Positions 1 to 9,999 of a stretch of DNA of 64,000 nucleotides are shown in pieces; the stretch's first letter is position 1; each line of letters begins with the position of its first letter. The DNA is from Ctenosaura bakeri (Eukaryota > Chordata > Lepidosauria > Squamata > Iguanidae). Both the position numbers and the translations under genes were made by a program. The notes under the pieces are model-generated. The model had not been told where the DNA came from and searched no databases. It saw nothing but the letters and a program-made list of their open reading frames with translations. The DNA is taken from positions 62,001 to 126,000 of the forward strand of contig CAOLHI010001832.1 of the NCBI GenBank assembly GCA_948474755.1, read 5' to 3'.

Positions 1-48
1 AAACGTTTTTCCATTTTCCGTGGGTCTCTATCTCTGATTTCTGCAACA
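1..48 (+). mobile_element. 3' end of the 5' LTR of an endogenous retrovirus
   Basis: Bases 1-48 match the last 48 bases of the LTR at 4763-5791 with only a few substitutions, and end in the same ctgcaaca. The window opens just inside the polyadenylation signal equivalent of that LTR (5741-5746), so almost all of the 5' LTR lies outside the window. Together with the primer site that follows, this sets the provirus orientation as plus. Confidence 0.85.
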
Positions 49-53
49 TTTTC

Positions 54-73
54 TGGAGGCTCTGGTCCGGGAT
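54..73 (+). other. Primer-binding site, tRNA-Pro type, with an insertion
   Basis: TGGAGGCTCTGGTCCGGGAT starts six bases after the LTR CA terminus. Gammaretroviruses commonly prime from tRNA-Pro with an 18-base site ending GTCCGGGAT. Here the site carries one substitution and two extra bases in the middle. This supports the gammaretrovirus-like assignment. The extra bases could be decay or a variant primer. Confidence 0.7.
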
Positions 74-1330
74 AGAGGGGCCTTTTGCCCTCTTAAAGCG
101 GCCCCCCCCCCCGGGTATCCTCGCCCCGCCGACTGGGGACCTTGGGCGCCCCCGACATTTAGTCGGATGGTCCTCCTCGGGAGGGGCGGTGCTGAACCAG
201 GGCACCAGTCTGCCAGATTGGGGAACCCAGGGCGGAGTGGAAACTTGACACAGACATGGCCCAAAGAGGTGAGCGCCTCCCCGCAAAAGTGTGGGACACT
301 GGAGAGAAGAGAGACTTGATCACCCCCTTCAGGACCTGCCCGATTATGTAGCCCTGGGGGGGGCCTACTGAAACTGCAGGATTCCTTAAAAGGTCGGGGG
401 GGAAGGAGGGAGGCCATGTTCTTGATGGATGAAAGGATATATGCGTGACATCACAGTTCCCACCGCATGCCGTGATCATCCGGGTGCCTGGCTCGATGCG
501 TATATGTATTTGTCTATTCCCCATTGTGTCAAGCTGTTGGGACCCCTTACCCGCAGTTCACCACCCTTAACCTACTGTGTGTTGTCGTTTTGGGGAGGAA
601 CATGGGTGGAAGCGGCTTCAATATATGCTGAAGGAAAAAAACTGCAAGAAAGGTTAAGTAGAGACTTACTTTTCAGCAGTTCCTCGCCTGACTTGAGGTA
701 GCTAACAAACATCGCTTTAATGTATGTAGGAAAATTCCAAGGAAGGGTTAGATAGAGCAACTCCCTTCTGCTTTCTTTTTTTTCTTTTTTCCTTTTCTCT
801 CTCACTCTGCTTTTTCGGAGTCACCTCATACCCCCTGCAGCCCCCTCCTCCTCCTCAAGGCTCTGATTCAGATTCAGATTTAACCCTTGAAAGACCAGGA
901 ATTGAGGAAGCAGGCTGCACCAAACGTCGAGGAATCTCAGGTGTAGAGCTTTTGGGCAAAAATCCTCATGACTTTCATATGGAGTGGCCCAAGCCTGGCT
1001 GCTCCAAAGTATGCTGACAAACTTCAAGAAAGGGTTAACTTACAGAAAGCAGGCTTCTCGGTTCCCACTCCCACTGTCCCTTTGAGTCCTGACAGAAATC
1101 AAGCAGGAGGAAGGAGGGGGGGTTAGGAGTGAGTGACTTTTGAATTTTCCTCCTGTTGCTTTTACAGGGGAAATGGATTTTTAAAAGCTGCAAAATGCTG
1201 GCATTGTGTTTCTGAGAAAGTAGTTGGCATTCTCCCCTTACTTTCTACAGTTGGTTTACCCCCCCTTCAGCCAAGTCTAGATAATGGGAAGCCCTATTAT
1301 CACAGGTTGCTAAATTAGTGTGAGGTAGAT
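74..1330 (+). other. Provirus leader and possible gag remnant
   Basis: This is the leader plus the place where gag would start. No recognisable matrix or capsid domain was found. A short stretch at about 841-1000 reads as a proline run followed by alternating serine and aspartate, the composition often seen between matrix and capsid, but stops break all frames. The open frame at 429-701 (90 codons) has no recognised motif. Polypurine and homopolymer runs (103-113, 355-364) suggest decay. Assignment to gag rests on position only. Confidence 0.3.
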
Positions 1331-1379
1331 TGGTTGGGGTGGCCATCAGAGGGAAGTTTAGACCCAGAAAAACAGAGCA

Positions 1380-1414
1380 GGTCCAGCCTAGTGGAGCAGC
1401 CAGCGGAGCCGAAG

Positions 1415-1451
<37 letters not shown>

Positions 1452-2440
1452 CAGTGGAGGCTGCCTGAGAGTTGTGGGCAGTAGAGACGGCAGCAGGAGG
1501 GCGGCTGACAGGATGCAGCCGAGGCTGGAAGGGGAGGAGGCATCCCCCCCCCGACGGTGACTGACGACTATGACATGGAGAAGAACAACAGCCGCATCAA
1601 GCTAGGCTTCAAAAGCCTAGAGAGCAAAAGACACGGTTTCCTTTAAGCTCAACAAGAAGCAACAGGAGGGCAAGGCTGGCAAGGCAACGGCAGCAGAGGT
1701 AGAGAGCAAGAAGGAGGCTAGCCTGCTCTATATCCCGACTTGTCAGACCTGAAAGGGGGATCCACCCCCCCTTCCTAAGTCCATCTGATGTTTAGGATTT
1801 TAGAACTGGGCAGAAGATAAAGGCTGAAAGCGCTAGAGGTCCAGCTGCAGAAGACTGTCAGCAAGCTGCAAGGGGAGCTGACTTCTGTGGAGGCACTGAA
1901 GGAGAGGGAAGCCAAAATGCAGAACGAGCTGCAAGGCTTCCTAGAGGTGGCTAAAACCCAGGAAGCAGAGCTGAGAGGACTGGTTCAGCCGTGACTTAAG
2001 TGCAGTTCATTCCTCATCTATGTAGACCAGTTTGGTTGGGAAACCTGACTGTATTGGCTCAGCAAACCAAGGTGCCTGTGGCCAGCTGTCAGGTGAAGAC
2101 TAAGGAGAGGTTTTGTCTTCCCACAGACAGAGACGGGCAGGGGCTTGGAGCTGTGACATCTTGGAGGGAGAAGTTGGCAGCAGGAGCATGGAGAACACAG
2201 GGGGGGCAGATTCCTAGGTGCAAGGCAGTCCAGATTGCAAGGGACCCACCAGTTCCCTATAATGTGGCAACTAGTAGAGTCCCTGGCCCAGCTCCAGCAA
2301 GAAGCAGAGGAGGTGATAGGGCACCTCTTCGAGCTGGGAGGGGGAGGTGATAGAGCGCCTCTTCAGCTGGACTGCGGCTGACGGACTCTCTGGTCGAGAA
2401 GGCGAAGGAGAAGGAATGGCAGAGCTGGAGGCTGTGAGAC
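1380..2440 (+). pseudogene. GC-rich coiled-coil-coding segment inside the provirus, origin unknown
   Basis: This segment differs from the rest of the provirus: it is GC-rich, opens with an (AGC)n run at 1416-1448 and then codes for charged, helix-forming protein in pieces. One piece begins around 1559-1640 (acidic, then Lys-rich). A second, at about 1830-1993, is a continuous run rich in Leu, Glu, Lys and Gln with coiled-coil spacing, ending at a TGA near 1991. A third lies at about 2290-2440. Frameshifts and stops separate them. No retroviral enzyme motif is visible, and the segment sits where gag, protease and reverse transcriptase are expected. It could be a captured host cDNA, a later retrocopy insertion, or an unusual gag. 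I do not recognise the parent gene. Confidence 0.35.
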
Positions 2441-3087
2441 AGCCAGGAGACCATCACCAGCCTTAAAAGCTCACACCATCTAGGCTCAAACAATGGACCT
2501 GCATTTGTCCACAAGATCATCAAGGATTAAACCACTGCTCAAGGAATCACCTGGAAATTACATTGCATCTACAGACCTCAGAGCCTAGGAAAGGAGGAGA
2601 GGATGAACCAGATCCTGAAGACACAGTTGTCCAAATAGTACCAAGAAACGAGGCTGAAGTGGCCGGATGTTCTTCTCATAGCCCTCTTTAGGATAAGGCA
2701 TAGGATAAGGTGCACACCTCACTGAACCAGAGGGTTGTCCCCTTTTGAGCTGATGTATGAGCAATCTCCAGCCATTTTGAGTGGATTAAGGGGAGACACA
2801 AAGGAATTGGGAAACATAACTCTACAGGAGGAAGTTAGTGCATTAGGAAAAGCTGAGTAAGATGAGGGAGTATACGTTAGAACAGCATCTCCCCTTCTTA
2901 TAGATACAGGTATACCCCCTTCCAACCAGGAGACAAGGTATGGGTGAAGGATTGGAAAGGGAAGCCACTTGGTCCTGGGTGGAGGGGACCCTACCAGGTA
3001 ACATTGACAACTCCCATTGTAGTGAAAGTGGCAGGGTTGAAGCCTAGGGTGCATCACACTAGGATAAAAAGGGCTCACTCTGACTGA
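2441..3087 (+). pseudogene. pol: Retroviral pol remnant: C-terminal half of integrase
   Basis: The integrase catalytic core starts abruptly near 2480. The second catalytic acidic residue of the DDE triad is replaced: codon 2489-2491 is Asn, in the local motif NNGPAF. The catalytic Glu 35 residues later is kept (codon 2597-2599). A stop (TAA 2528-2530) and at least one frameshift follow. From about 2910 a C-terminal DNA-binding domain with a GPY-type motif (about 2986-3000) and a basic HHTR-type tail is readable up to a TGA at 3085-3087. The protease, reverse transcriptase, RNase H and the first catalytic Asp are absent, so the piece is a non-functional 3' remnant. It lies directly upstream of env, as in simple retroviruses. 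Confidence 0.8.
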
Positions 3088-3146
3088 ACTGTTGCCCCAA
3101 ACACAGGGCAACCTTTGAAGCTGAGAATTACCAGAAAGCAGTAAGG

Positions 3147-3299
3147 AAGACTGGGACTAGGCCCTGCTCTGTTCACATACTGGAAGCTGAACACCCAGCG
3201 CACGGCCAGATCCCCATCTGGAGAGGAGAAGAAGACTGGGACTAGGCCCTACTACAGTTGCTACCAAGGACGCACTGTTCCACGTACGGCCAGATCCTG
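3147..3299 (+). repeat. 85-bp imperfect tandem duplication between pol and env
   Basis: AAGACTGGGACTAGGCCCT occurs at 3147-3165 and again at 3232-3250. ACGGCCAGATCC recurs at 3202-3213 and 3286-3297, with nearly the same 84-85 base spacing. The two units are well diverged between these anchors. The repeat occupies the short gap between the pol stop and env. Confidence 0.75.
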
Positions 3300-3403
3300 A
3301 ATGTGGGGGACAATATTGTGGGTTGGAACAGGCTTGGGGGGAGCAGGAAGCCTGGGCTACCTATTTTACCACTTCAGATGGTGGTTCTGTGGGTTTGGAA
3401 GAT

Positions 3404-4718
3404 ATGTGGCTATGGGGATTCTTGTTGCTGACAAAAACGATGCTGAGCCAGGGAGGCTGGGAGGTGAATCTATTTCACCAACTGGTCGACCAGATTTTGA
3501 ACACCCTTAATGGCAGTGACTGTTGGGTATGCTCCCACGGGCCCTTCTCCCATGCACAGGGATGGCCAGTAATACCGGTAGGTACCTTGAACCTCATGGG
3601 CTGGAATAAATCCAAGATTTATGTATATACCGGAAACCAGGACCGGTCCTTAATAGATTTTGGCTCCCTTGTGTGTAAGGAGATGGAACACCTCTCGAGA
3701 AGGGTATTATGGAACCTCTGGACAAGGGGGAAGTCAGCAATACCTAGAGTTTCATTGGGAGATTACCCCAACTGTAATGTAACTATTTTTGTTTTGGAAT
3801 ATAATAACACAAATTGTAAAAGGACCAATCCAAATATTCCCACCCCTTTCAGGTGTGGACAGGGGGACACTATGGATCTGGTGATTATGTATGGAAACCA
3901 GAAAGGAGCTAACCCCCTGAACAAAATCCAGGATGTTGTGGTAATGCACAACAATCAATGGATTTATGGATTGCCACCTGGAATGTATTGGATATGCGGG
4001 TCATGGGCAGGAAAGGCTCTACCCCCCTTTTGGAATGGGACACTATAAGGAGCTTAGCGGAGTCCGGAATTACTTTTCACCAGTTGCAACAACCAATTGA
4101 AGCCTGGGATAGGCAATTTGGTTGGTCCAGGATGAAAAGGGCCTATGATGAAAGCCGTGGGTATGATCCTGAGAACATGTATCTGACTGAAGGTGAGAGG
4201 TTAGGAGTCATTTTGTTCCCCAGGGTGGGAGTTGCCCTTAATGTAAGGCAGATACGGCGGTTGTCTGCCCAGCTGGAGATGCTGGCCAAATCCACAGCAA
4301 AAGGGATGAGTGCCCTACAAACAGAAGTGGATTCTCTGGCTTCAGTGTTGGCACAGCAGAAAATAGCATTAGATTACCTCCTTAGCTGTGAGGGGGGCTT
4401 GTGTGTCTGGCTAAATACCACATGTTGTCATTATGTTAATGTATCTGGAATATTAGAAACAAATGTGGAGAAAAGACACACTGTGGTATCCAACATTAGA
4501 AAATCATACAATCTGCAGATACGTGGACATGGTTAACCTCTTGGCTCCCGAATTTAACATGGTTAAAAACGCTGCTTGTAGGATTGTTTTTTGCATTTAT
4601 AATGGGGCTCCTAATTTGTATGATAGTACCTTGCCTGTTGAAGTGCTTTCAATCTGCAGTGAATGAAATAATGGATGGAAAAGCTGCTGCTTATGTTCTG
4701 ATGGCACAAACCAAATAA
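3404..4718 (+). pseudogene. env: Gammaretrovirus-type env, frameshifted
   Basis: The likely start is the ATG at 3404, which opens a hydrophobic N-terminus resembling a signal peptide; the frame upstream is also open but has no better ATG. The surface subunit carries a CWVC motif (3521-3532), the disulfide-exchange type of gammaretroviral envelopes, and several N-glycosylation sequons. The frame changes near 4050. The next frame holds the transmembrane subunit: a heptad-rich region (4255-4380) and a CX6CC motif (4402-4428). It changes again near 4500, and the third frame carries a hydrophobic anchor (about 4560-4635) and a short tail ending at TAA 4716-4718. No clear furin site is seen at the subunit junction. 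Two frame breaks in 1.3 kb make it a pseudogene, yet it is far better kept than pol. Confidence 0.85.
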
Positions 4719-4750
4719 TTATGCTTAAATTGCTATGTAGAATTTAGCAT

Positions 4751-4762
4751 AAAAGGGGGGAA
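4751..4762 (+). promoter_or_regulatory. Polypurine tract, plus-strand primer
   Basis: AAAAGGGGGGAA lies immediately before the TG that begins the 3' LTR. Position and composition match a retroviral polypurine tract. Confidence 0.85.
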
Positions 4763-4949
4763 TGTAAGAGATAAACAGTTAATTCTCTCTGCAGCTTGTA
4801 GTTATTTCTCTGTGTTTGTAAGGAACTGTGGGAATAGAAAAATGGAATGTGGTTTACTTCTGGTTTGTGACATTTGAAGATTACTAGAAGAATGGTCTAT
4901 TGTGGAGAGATGAGAACCTTTGTACACATCTGTTTCCTTCCTTGATGTC

Positions 4950-5282
4950 ATGAGCCAGGCAGAGCAGGAGGCTGAGCAGGCTGCCGATTCAGACAGGGAC
5001 TCTGAGTTGGGCTTGAACTCCCAGCCGGGGGAGGATCCCTTGGAGGATCCCTTGGAGGGAGAGGGGGCTCCTGCAGAGGCAAGGGAGGGGCCTGCCAGCG
5101 ACTCCCCAGCTGACCCAGGGCCGATACCTACAGCAGAGGAGTCCAATGCTTCTGGCTCGACAGAAGCTGTTGCTTCTGATTCCAGCCCAGAGCTTGCAGC
5201 AGACTCTCCCCCATATTCCTCCAGAGGTGGCTGGAAAAGGTGGCGGTTCGTAAATCAAAACGCCTGCTACAGAAGCGGCTGA
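4950..5282 (+). CDS. Acidic open reading frame inside the LTR, unrecognised
   Basis: ATG 4950 opens a 110-codon frame rich in Glu, Asp, Ser, Pro and Ala that ends at 5282. It starts MSQAEQEAEQAADSD. In a neighbouring frame the sequence from about 5225 to 5325 is rich in Lys, Arg and Leu, so an acidic domain followed by a basic tail may once have been joined. I recognise no family. Gammaretrovirus LTRs do not normally encode protein, though some other retroviral LTRs do. Chance openness is possible because the region is GC-rich. Confidence 0.3.
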   Translation: MSQAEQEAEQAADSDRDSELGLNSQPGEDPLEDPLEGEGAPAEAREGPASDSPADPGPIPTAEESNASGSTEAVASDSSPELAADSPPYSSRGGWKRWRFVNQNACYRSG

Positions 5283-5349
5283 GATCTGAGGGCCTTCAGC
5301 TGCGGGCCAGGTCAACGGACACTTGATCAGCCCCAGCTGGGCTAAAGAC

Positions 5350-5357
5350 TATTTAAG
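5350..5357 (+). promoter_or_regulatory. TATA-like box of the 3' LTR
   Basis: TATTTAAG lies mid-LTR, about 390 bases before the polyadenylation signal. It is the best core-promoter candidate in the LTR and implies transcription starting near 5375-5385. Confidence 0.5.
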
Positions 5358-5740
5358 GCAGACGCTGGGGAGTGGGGGTTACGGGGCAACAACCGTCTTT
5401 CATCCGTGACTCTGATACCTGTTCCATGGGCTTGCCATTCCTGAGTTCCACTGTCTTCGTTCGTTTTGGGTGACGTAACCCCTTAATTACTTTATGGCTT
5501 TATTTATTGCCTCTGTTTGCTTTGGGTGCTGTAAACCCTTGATTATTTTACGGACTACTTACTAAAAGCCATAAAACTCCTGTTGCCTCTGTGGTTGCTT
5601 GGCCTCCTCCTGACATTGACACTTGAACATGTGATGACACTGTGATGACACTGTACTGGAAAATGTATAAATTGTTGTGAACTTAAAGAGGTGGGGCTCG
5701 GTCTTTGGAAAGGATTCCACTGAGACAATGTGCCAGCTAC

Positions 5741-5746
5741 AATAAA
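5741..5746 (+). terminator. Polyadenylation signal of the 3' LTR
   Basis: AATAAA lies 45 bases before the LTR end, the expected position for the retroviral R/U5 region. Confidence 0.75.
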
Positions 5747-5791
5747 CATTTTTCCATTTTCTGTGGGTCTCCATCTCTGATTTCTGCAACA

Positions 5792-7659
5792 TTTGGAACT
5801 ATCAGATCACAACTTCTACCATCCTTAAACACATGGACATTGTGGGTGATGGACATTGTTGTTCAGCACATCTGGAAGATGCTGAAATTCTCTTAGAGAG
5901 GGAACTATTTATGTTGTATTATGAAGATTGGGCTGGCTGCGGGTCCAATTCCAGATGTCTCCATTGCTAGCCACTGCTCCAGAACATTCATCAAATTATC
6001 CATCGTGCTCATGAATAGCTCAGAGCAGGAGGTTGCATCCAAGAATCAGTTGGGCCTTAACTTCTTTTACTGAACTACTGAATATTCAGCAGGAGGATTT
6101 GGGGAGATAAAAAAAAAAACCTTGATCATAGTTATCTAGGAACAGCAGAGTTTATGCAGAGCTGTTAGAGGTTCAAAGAAATCCTGTAAATATTTTATGT
6201 GCCTGGAAATTATTTGTGTTTGGTGGACTACGTGCTCAACTATAAGAATCACTAACAAATAAGATTTCATCAGCAAGGTGAAAATACACAGCAGCCTTGT
6301 TTCTGACTGCAATATTTCAAGTTTATTTCAGCCTAAAACATGGAACAAAGATGCTCATTCCTATCCCATTTACAGCGCAGAGGCAAAAAGAGACATCACA
6401 TAAAACTATTCATTACTCTGGTTTCATTATAATTCTGATTAACAGCTTTTTATGGAAAATACACCAAGGGTACAAGCAAAGGTGAAGCAATGAAGAAGAA
6501 GAAAACAGATGAAGATAAAACCATTTAGCTGGGGCAAAGATAATTGAACTCCATATGTTATATCTTTAAAGCTTAGATACAGAAACCATCCAAGCTTTAC
6601 TATTCAAAAATTATGAATTTTATTCATTGGTCCTTTGTGGCACCAATGGGCTGCTTGGCTCGGCAATTCTTTCTAATTCAACTGTCTGGCATGATGATAC
6701 ATATATGTGTGTGTGTGTGTGTGTATGTATATATCACCCATTTTTGGGGGGAGGGGGTATTTACACTACTGGTAACCTGAGTGCAAAATCTTAATCAGTT
6801 GAAATATGGCTTTGATGATGAACTTGCTTTTGTGAATCCTCAGTTCACAATATTCTGACATGCACACAAACTGCATGCAAAAATGACTCCAAGGTATTTT
6901 TTGATGTCAGGTACATAGGTTCTCAAAACCAGCAGTGGGCAAATTTTGGGGATCCAGGAACCATTTTTCCTTGTATTGGTGGGTGCAATTTGTAATCCAA
7001 AAGTGACCAGAAGCATCTGGTTGTTTCCATCAAAAAATCCACTTTAAAAAAATGAAACAACCCCCCCACCTAATTCTTTCCATTTTATTTTAATTTTTTA
7101 TTGCTAAGCAAAAAGTGAAAGGTACCCTTGGAAGCATGATTCCTCCATGTGATGGACTGTTAGAAAATTTTCCCCTCCAGGGAAGTCCAGCTGTTGCAAA
7201 AACAGTTTTGGGGCTGTATGAATCCCACCTCTGTCCTCATCAGATAACAACATTATTGTCAAGAAGACTGTAGGAAAGCATTGCTTAATCTTGAAATGAA
7301 TTCATCAAATGCATATGTTATGTATACTTAAAATCACTTAACGTGAGATATTTTATTCTGTGTGTTTTTAAAATAAATAAATGGAATTGAAATTAATAGA
7401 AACTGCTTGCAAATAGGAGCACCTTAACATACTGCGGTTGGTCATCGGCAGCATTGCAGGTGGATGAGTGGCAAGGAGCCACCATCTTCTTTGGTGCTGA
7501 TGTTTACACTCTGGTCTCCAGGATGTTAGCCAATAAATGGATGAGGAGAGTGGGGCATTGCCCTGACAGACATAGGGTTCCTATTGGTCTGCTTGGGAAG
7601 GAAGCCAGCTTTGACAGTCTGCCTTTGGACAGAAATAGAGGGGGCTGCTAATAATAAAG
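5792..7659. other. Flanking DNA without a gene
   Basis: This is AT-rich sequence with no convincing coding region. A short (TG)n run mixed with TATG lies at 6703-6733. The open frames here are short and lack recognisable motifs. Confidence 0.6.
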
Positions 7660-7882
7660 AGCAAGCATGAGGTAGGGTTTGAGCTTTGGAATGCAACTCT
7701 GGAGACCAGAATTTGAATTCTCATTTGGGATGAAAACCCACCAGGTGATCTTGAGCCAGTCGCAGCCTCTCAGACTCAGAGGAAGGCAGAGACAAACCCC
7801 ACTCTTGCCGAGGAAATCACATGATATGGTCTTAGGGTCGTTGTAAATCAGAAATGACTTGAAGGCACACAACAACGACAAA
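7660..7882 (+). repeat. Sauria-type SINE, plus strand
   Basis: The element shows a tRNA-derived head, a GGAGACCAG box, a middle with CTCAGAGGAAGG, and a tail AATGACTTGAAGGCACAC followed by an ACA-rich end. The tail is that of Bov-B LINEs, the known partner of Sauria SINEs. Confidence 0.85.
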
Positions 7883-8029
7883 ATGACAAATAGTTTTTAT
7901 GCCAATGAGTATTTATTTATGTTATGCCTTGTCACCAAAGATTCTAGGTATAATAACAGCAGCAAGCAAGCCTGTTGTTATGTGACAATTTTTCTCCATT
8001 TTGTTTGAGAAAGAGCTTTGTTTAATCTG

Positions 8030-8402
8030 TAGTATTGTTGTCTGTCTACAAGTCCTTTCTGACTTATGGCGACCCTAAGGCAAACCTGGCATGGGGTTTT
8101 CTGGACGTGAGAATGTGTGACGCACCCAAAGTCAGCCAGTGGGCTTCCATGGCCAAGCGGGGAATTGAATCCTGGCCCATTTCTGCACTAGACTGTTATA
8201 GCACTATGATTCCACTTTCAACATCCTGTGGAATCCTAGGGTTTGCAGTTTAGGGAGGGGCTGGCCGGCCCCTCCTTAAACTGCAAATCCCAGGATTCCA
8301 TAGGATGTTGAAAGTGGAATCATAGCGCTATAACAGTCTAGTGCAGAAATGGCCCTGGTCTCTAGGGCTGTAGTCCAATGCTCAAAGCACTACACTGTGC
8401 TG
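8030..8402 (-). repeat. Sauria-type SINE split by a foldback MITE
   Basis: This is a minus-strand SINE: the tail (TTCTGACTTATGG) lies near 8055 and the head near 8360-8402. It is interrupted at 8176-8353 by a foldback element with a 5-bp duplication. Confidence 0.85.
8176..8353. mobile_element. 178-bp foldback MITE, symmetric type
   Basis: The two halves are near-perfect reverse complements meeting at a GGCTGGCCGGCCCC centre, so the whole element folds into one hairpin. The ends are CCCATTTCTGC and GCAGAAATGGC. CCTGG flanks both sides (8171-8175 and 8354-8358). A sister copy of exactly the same length lies at 40705-40882. Confidence 0.85.
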
Positions 8403-8531
8403 TACTACGTCTTTCTTTATAAAGTAATGTAGGTCCAAGAAAACAAATCACCATACAGACTTTACCTTCAGTTCATTCTTTCTTTCTTAAAATCTGTACT
8501 AGCTAATCAGGGCAAATTTCCCTCAAGACAT

Positions 8532-8752
8532 GGGCTGTTACCTTGCACAATTATAGTGCTACGATTCCACTCTAACAGCTATGGTTCCAACCTATGGAAT
8601 TCTGGGGTGTGCAGTTTAGTGAGACCCTAGAATCCTCTGGCTAAGACTTCTAAATGTCCCTCCCTAAACTGCAGATCCCAGGATTCCATAGGATGGAACG
8701 AAGACAGTTAAAATGAAATCAAACAGCTATAATTGTGTAGTGTGAAAGGCAT
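8532..8752. mobile_element. Degenerate foldback MITE
   Basis: The arms share TATAGTGCTACGATTCC-like and GGATTCCATAGGAT blocks with the other foldback copies. The termini are worn (CCTTGCAC and GTGTGAAAGGC). Boundaries are approximate. Confidence 0.65.
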
Positions 8753-9470
8753 CATGGACAATCAGCTGATCTTTCACTCCAAAGCAATTGCTTTGAGCAT
8801 TCATTCACCCAGCAATCTGTTGCTTAAATGGAAAGCTCTTACCTCTTCTTATCTCACTGGGTCTTAAAGTAAACCCTAGCAAGCATGCAGCTAGACCCAC
8901 ATATCCTCTCTAGTATTCTGATTTTTTTTTTAAATGAAGAATCTTCACACATTTGTGTGAATATATCCAAGTGTGGCATTAATTGGAAGAGTGGAGAAAG
9001 TCCATCATATGTTACTCAGAAGATTTAAACCTCTACTAGCTATGTTTAAATGCATCAGCTTGAATCCAGGACAAATACTCCTAAGAGTTTGGACATGCTA
9101 TGTAGGACTTGGGGCATCTTATCTTTAAACAGAGATTCCCCTTGCTTCCAGTGCCTTATCAGAATCTACTTTTGAAAGTTAGGTAGATTGAGTTGATTAT
9201 CTCAGGCAGCAAACAATTGACACACAGCAGCAGTGTGTGCCATGAGCTTTTGCCTGTACCCCCTAAACGAGTCAGCTGTGGTAGAGGATAGTGTGCCACT
9301 GCCACAGTTGAAGAAAGATTCAGCTGCCACCCCAGTTGGCTTTTGTATGTGAAATGTTCTTCCCAGCTCAGAATGTATTGGGCTGGCCCTGCCAACATCT
9401 CTCTGAGTTTCAAAACCACGTCGCATCAGCATAGGAGCCATGAGTGGGGGAGGCAGCACTTTGGGAAGTT
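8753..9470. other. No gene seen
   Basis: AT-rich sequence with only short open frames and no recognisable repeat. Confidence 0.55.
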
Positions 9471-9560
9471 CTTTTTTTGGGCACTACAACTTCCAGGATC
9501 CCCAAGACAATATGGCCAGAGTGGGGATTCTGGGAGATACCATAAAAAATGAACTTTCCC
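9471..9560. repeat. Old amniote hairpin repeat
   Basis: CACTACAACTTCCAGGATC followed by GGGGATTCTGGGAGATAC forms the ACTCCCAGAATCC / GGATTCTGGGAGT foldback pattern common in amniote genomes. It is too degraded to assign. Confidence 0.5.
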
Positions 9561-9590
9561 AAGCACTGGGCTGTGGAGGGGGAAGCTGAG

Positions 9591-9999
9591 GCCATTTCCG
9601 CACCTTACCTGATGTCATCAGCCTCTGGTCACATCCTCCTGGCAACACCTTTGGCAGGAAGGCGGCGTGATGGGAATGGGGGAGCACTGGCTTCCTGTGG
9701 AAGGGAGTATGAGGGACATGCTTCTCCTTTCCACAGCACAGCTGGGTTCTTTTCTATGATGCGCTGGGGCAAGAAGCATCTCCATCATGCTTCCAGCCAT
9801 TCTGCATGGCAGGTAAGTGTGGGAGCATTGCATGATCAGGGGTAATTGATGGAAAACTCCATCAATGATTTACCCTGCAATTGTGCTGGCTGGCGAAGGG
9901 AGAAGGGCGGGACCATAATAATGTCAAGCAGAAGCTCTGTCACAGTCCCACTTCGTTTGCATCTCCCAGGCCAGGATGCAGACTTTGTGCAGAAAGGGC
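9591..9999 (+). mobile_element. 409-bp non-autonomous DNA transposon, larger GGCC-terminus group
   Basis: The ends are GCCATTTCCGCAC and GTGCAGAAAGGGC, matching the foldback MITE termini. The interior is unrelated to those MITEs but homologous to 22434-22790 and 36764-37176. It holds a small hairpin (arms 9773-9779 and 9787-9793), then GGTAAGT at 9812-9818, then a larger hairpin with a perfect 9-bp core (9845-9853 with 9858-9866). The left flank is CTGAG; no clear right duplicate is seen. Confidence 0.75.

Larger units (their letters stand above)
4763..5791 (+). mobile_element. 3' LTR of the endogenous retrovirus
   Basis: The LTR runs from TGTAAGAG after the polypurine tract to CTGCAACA, where similarity to the 5' LTR end stops. 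It is about 1,029 bp long. It holds a TATA-like box near 5350 and a polyadenylation signal at 5741. A small duplication of GGATCCCTTGGA lies near 5033-5056. An open frame fills the first third and is listed separately. The 5' flank lies outside the window, so the target-site duplication cannot be checked. Confidence 0.9.

Noticed and set aside
1416..1448. Poly-serine coding tract as evidence for an intact gene
   Set aside because: It is an (AGC)n simple repeat; the frame closes at 1560 and downstream frames are broken.
3752..3958. Minus-strand open frames
   Set aside because: They are antisense shadows of env.
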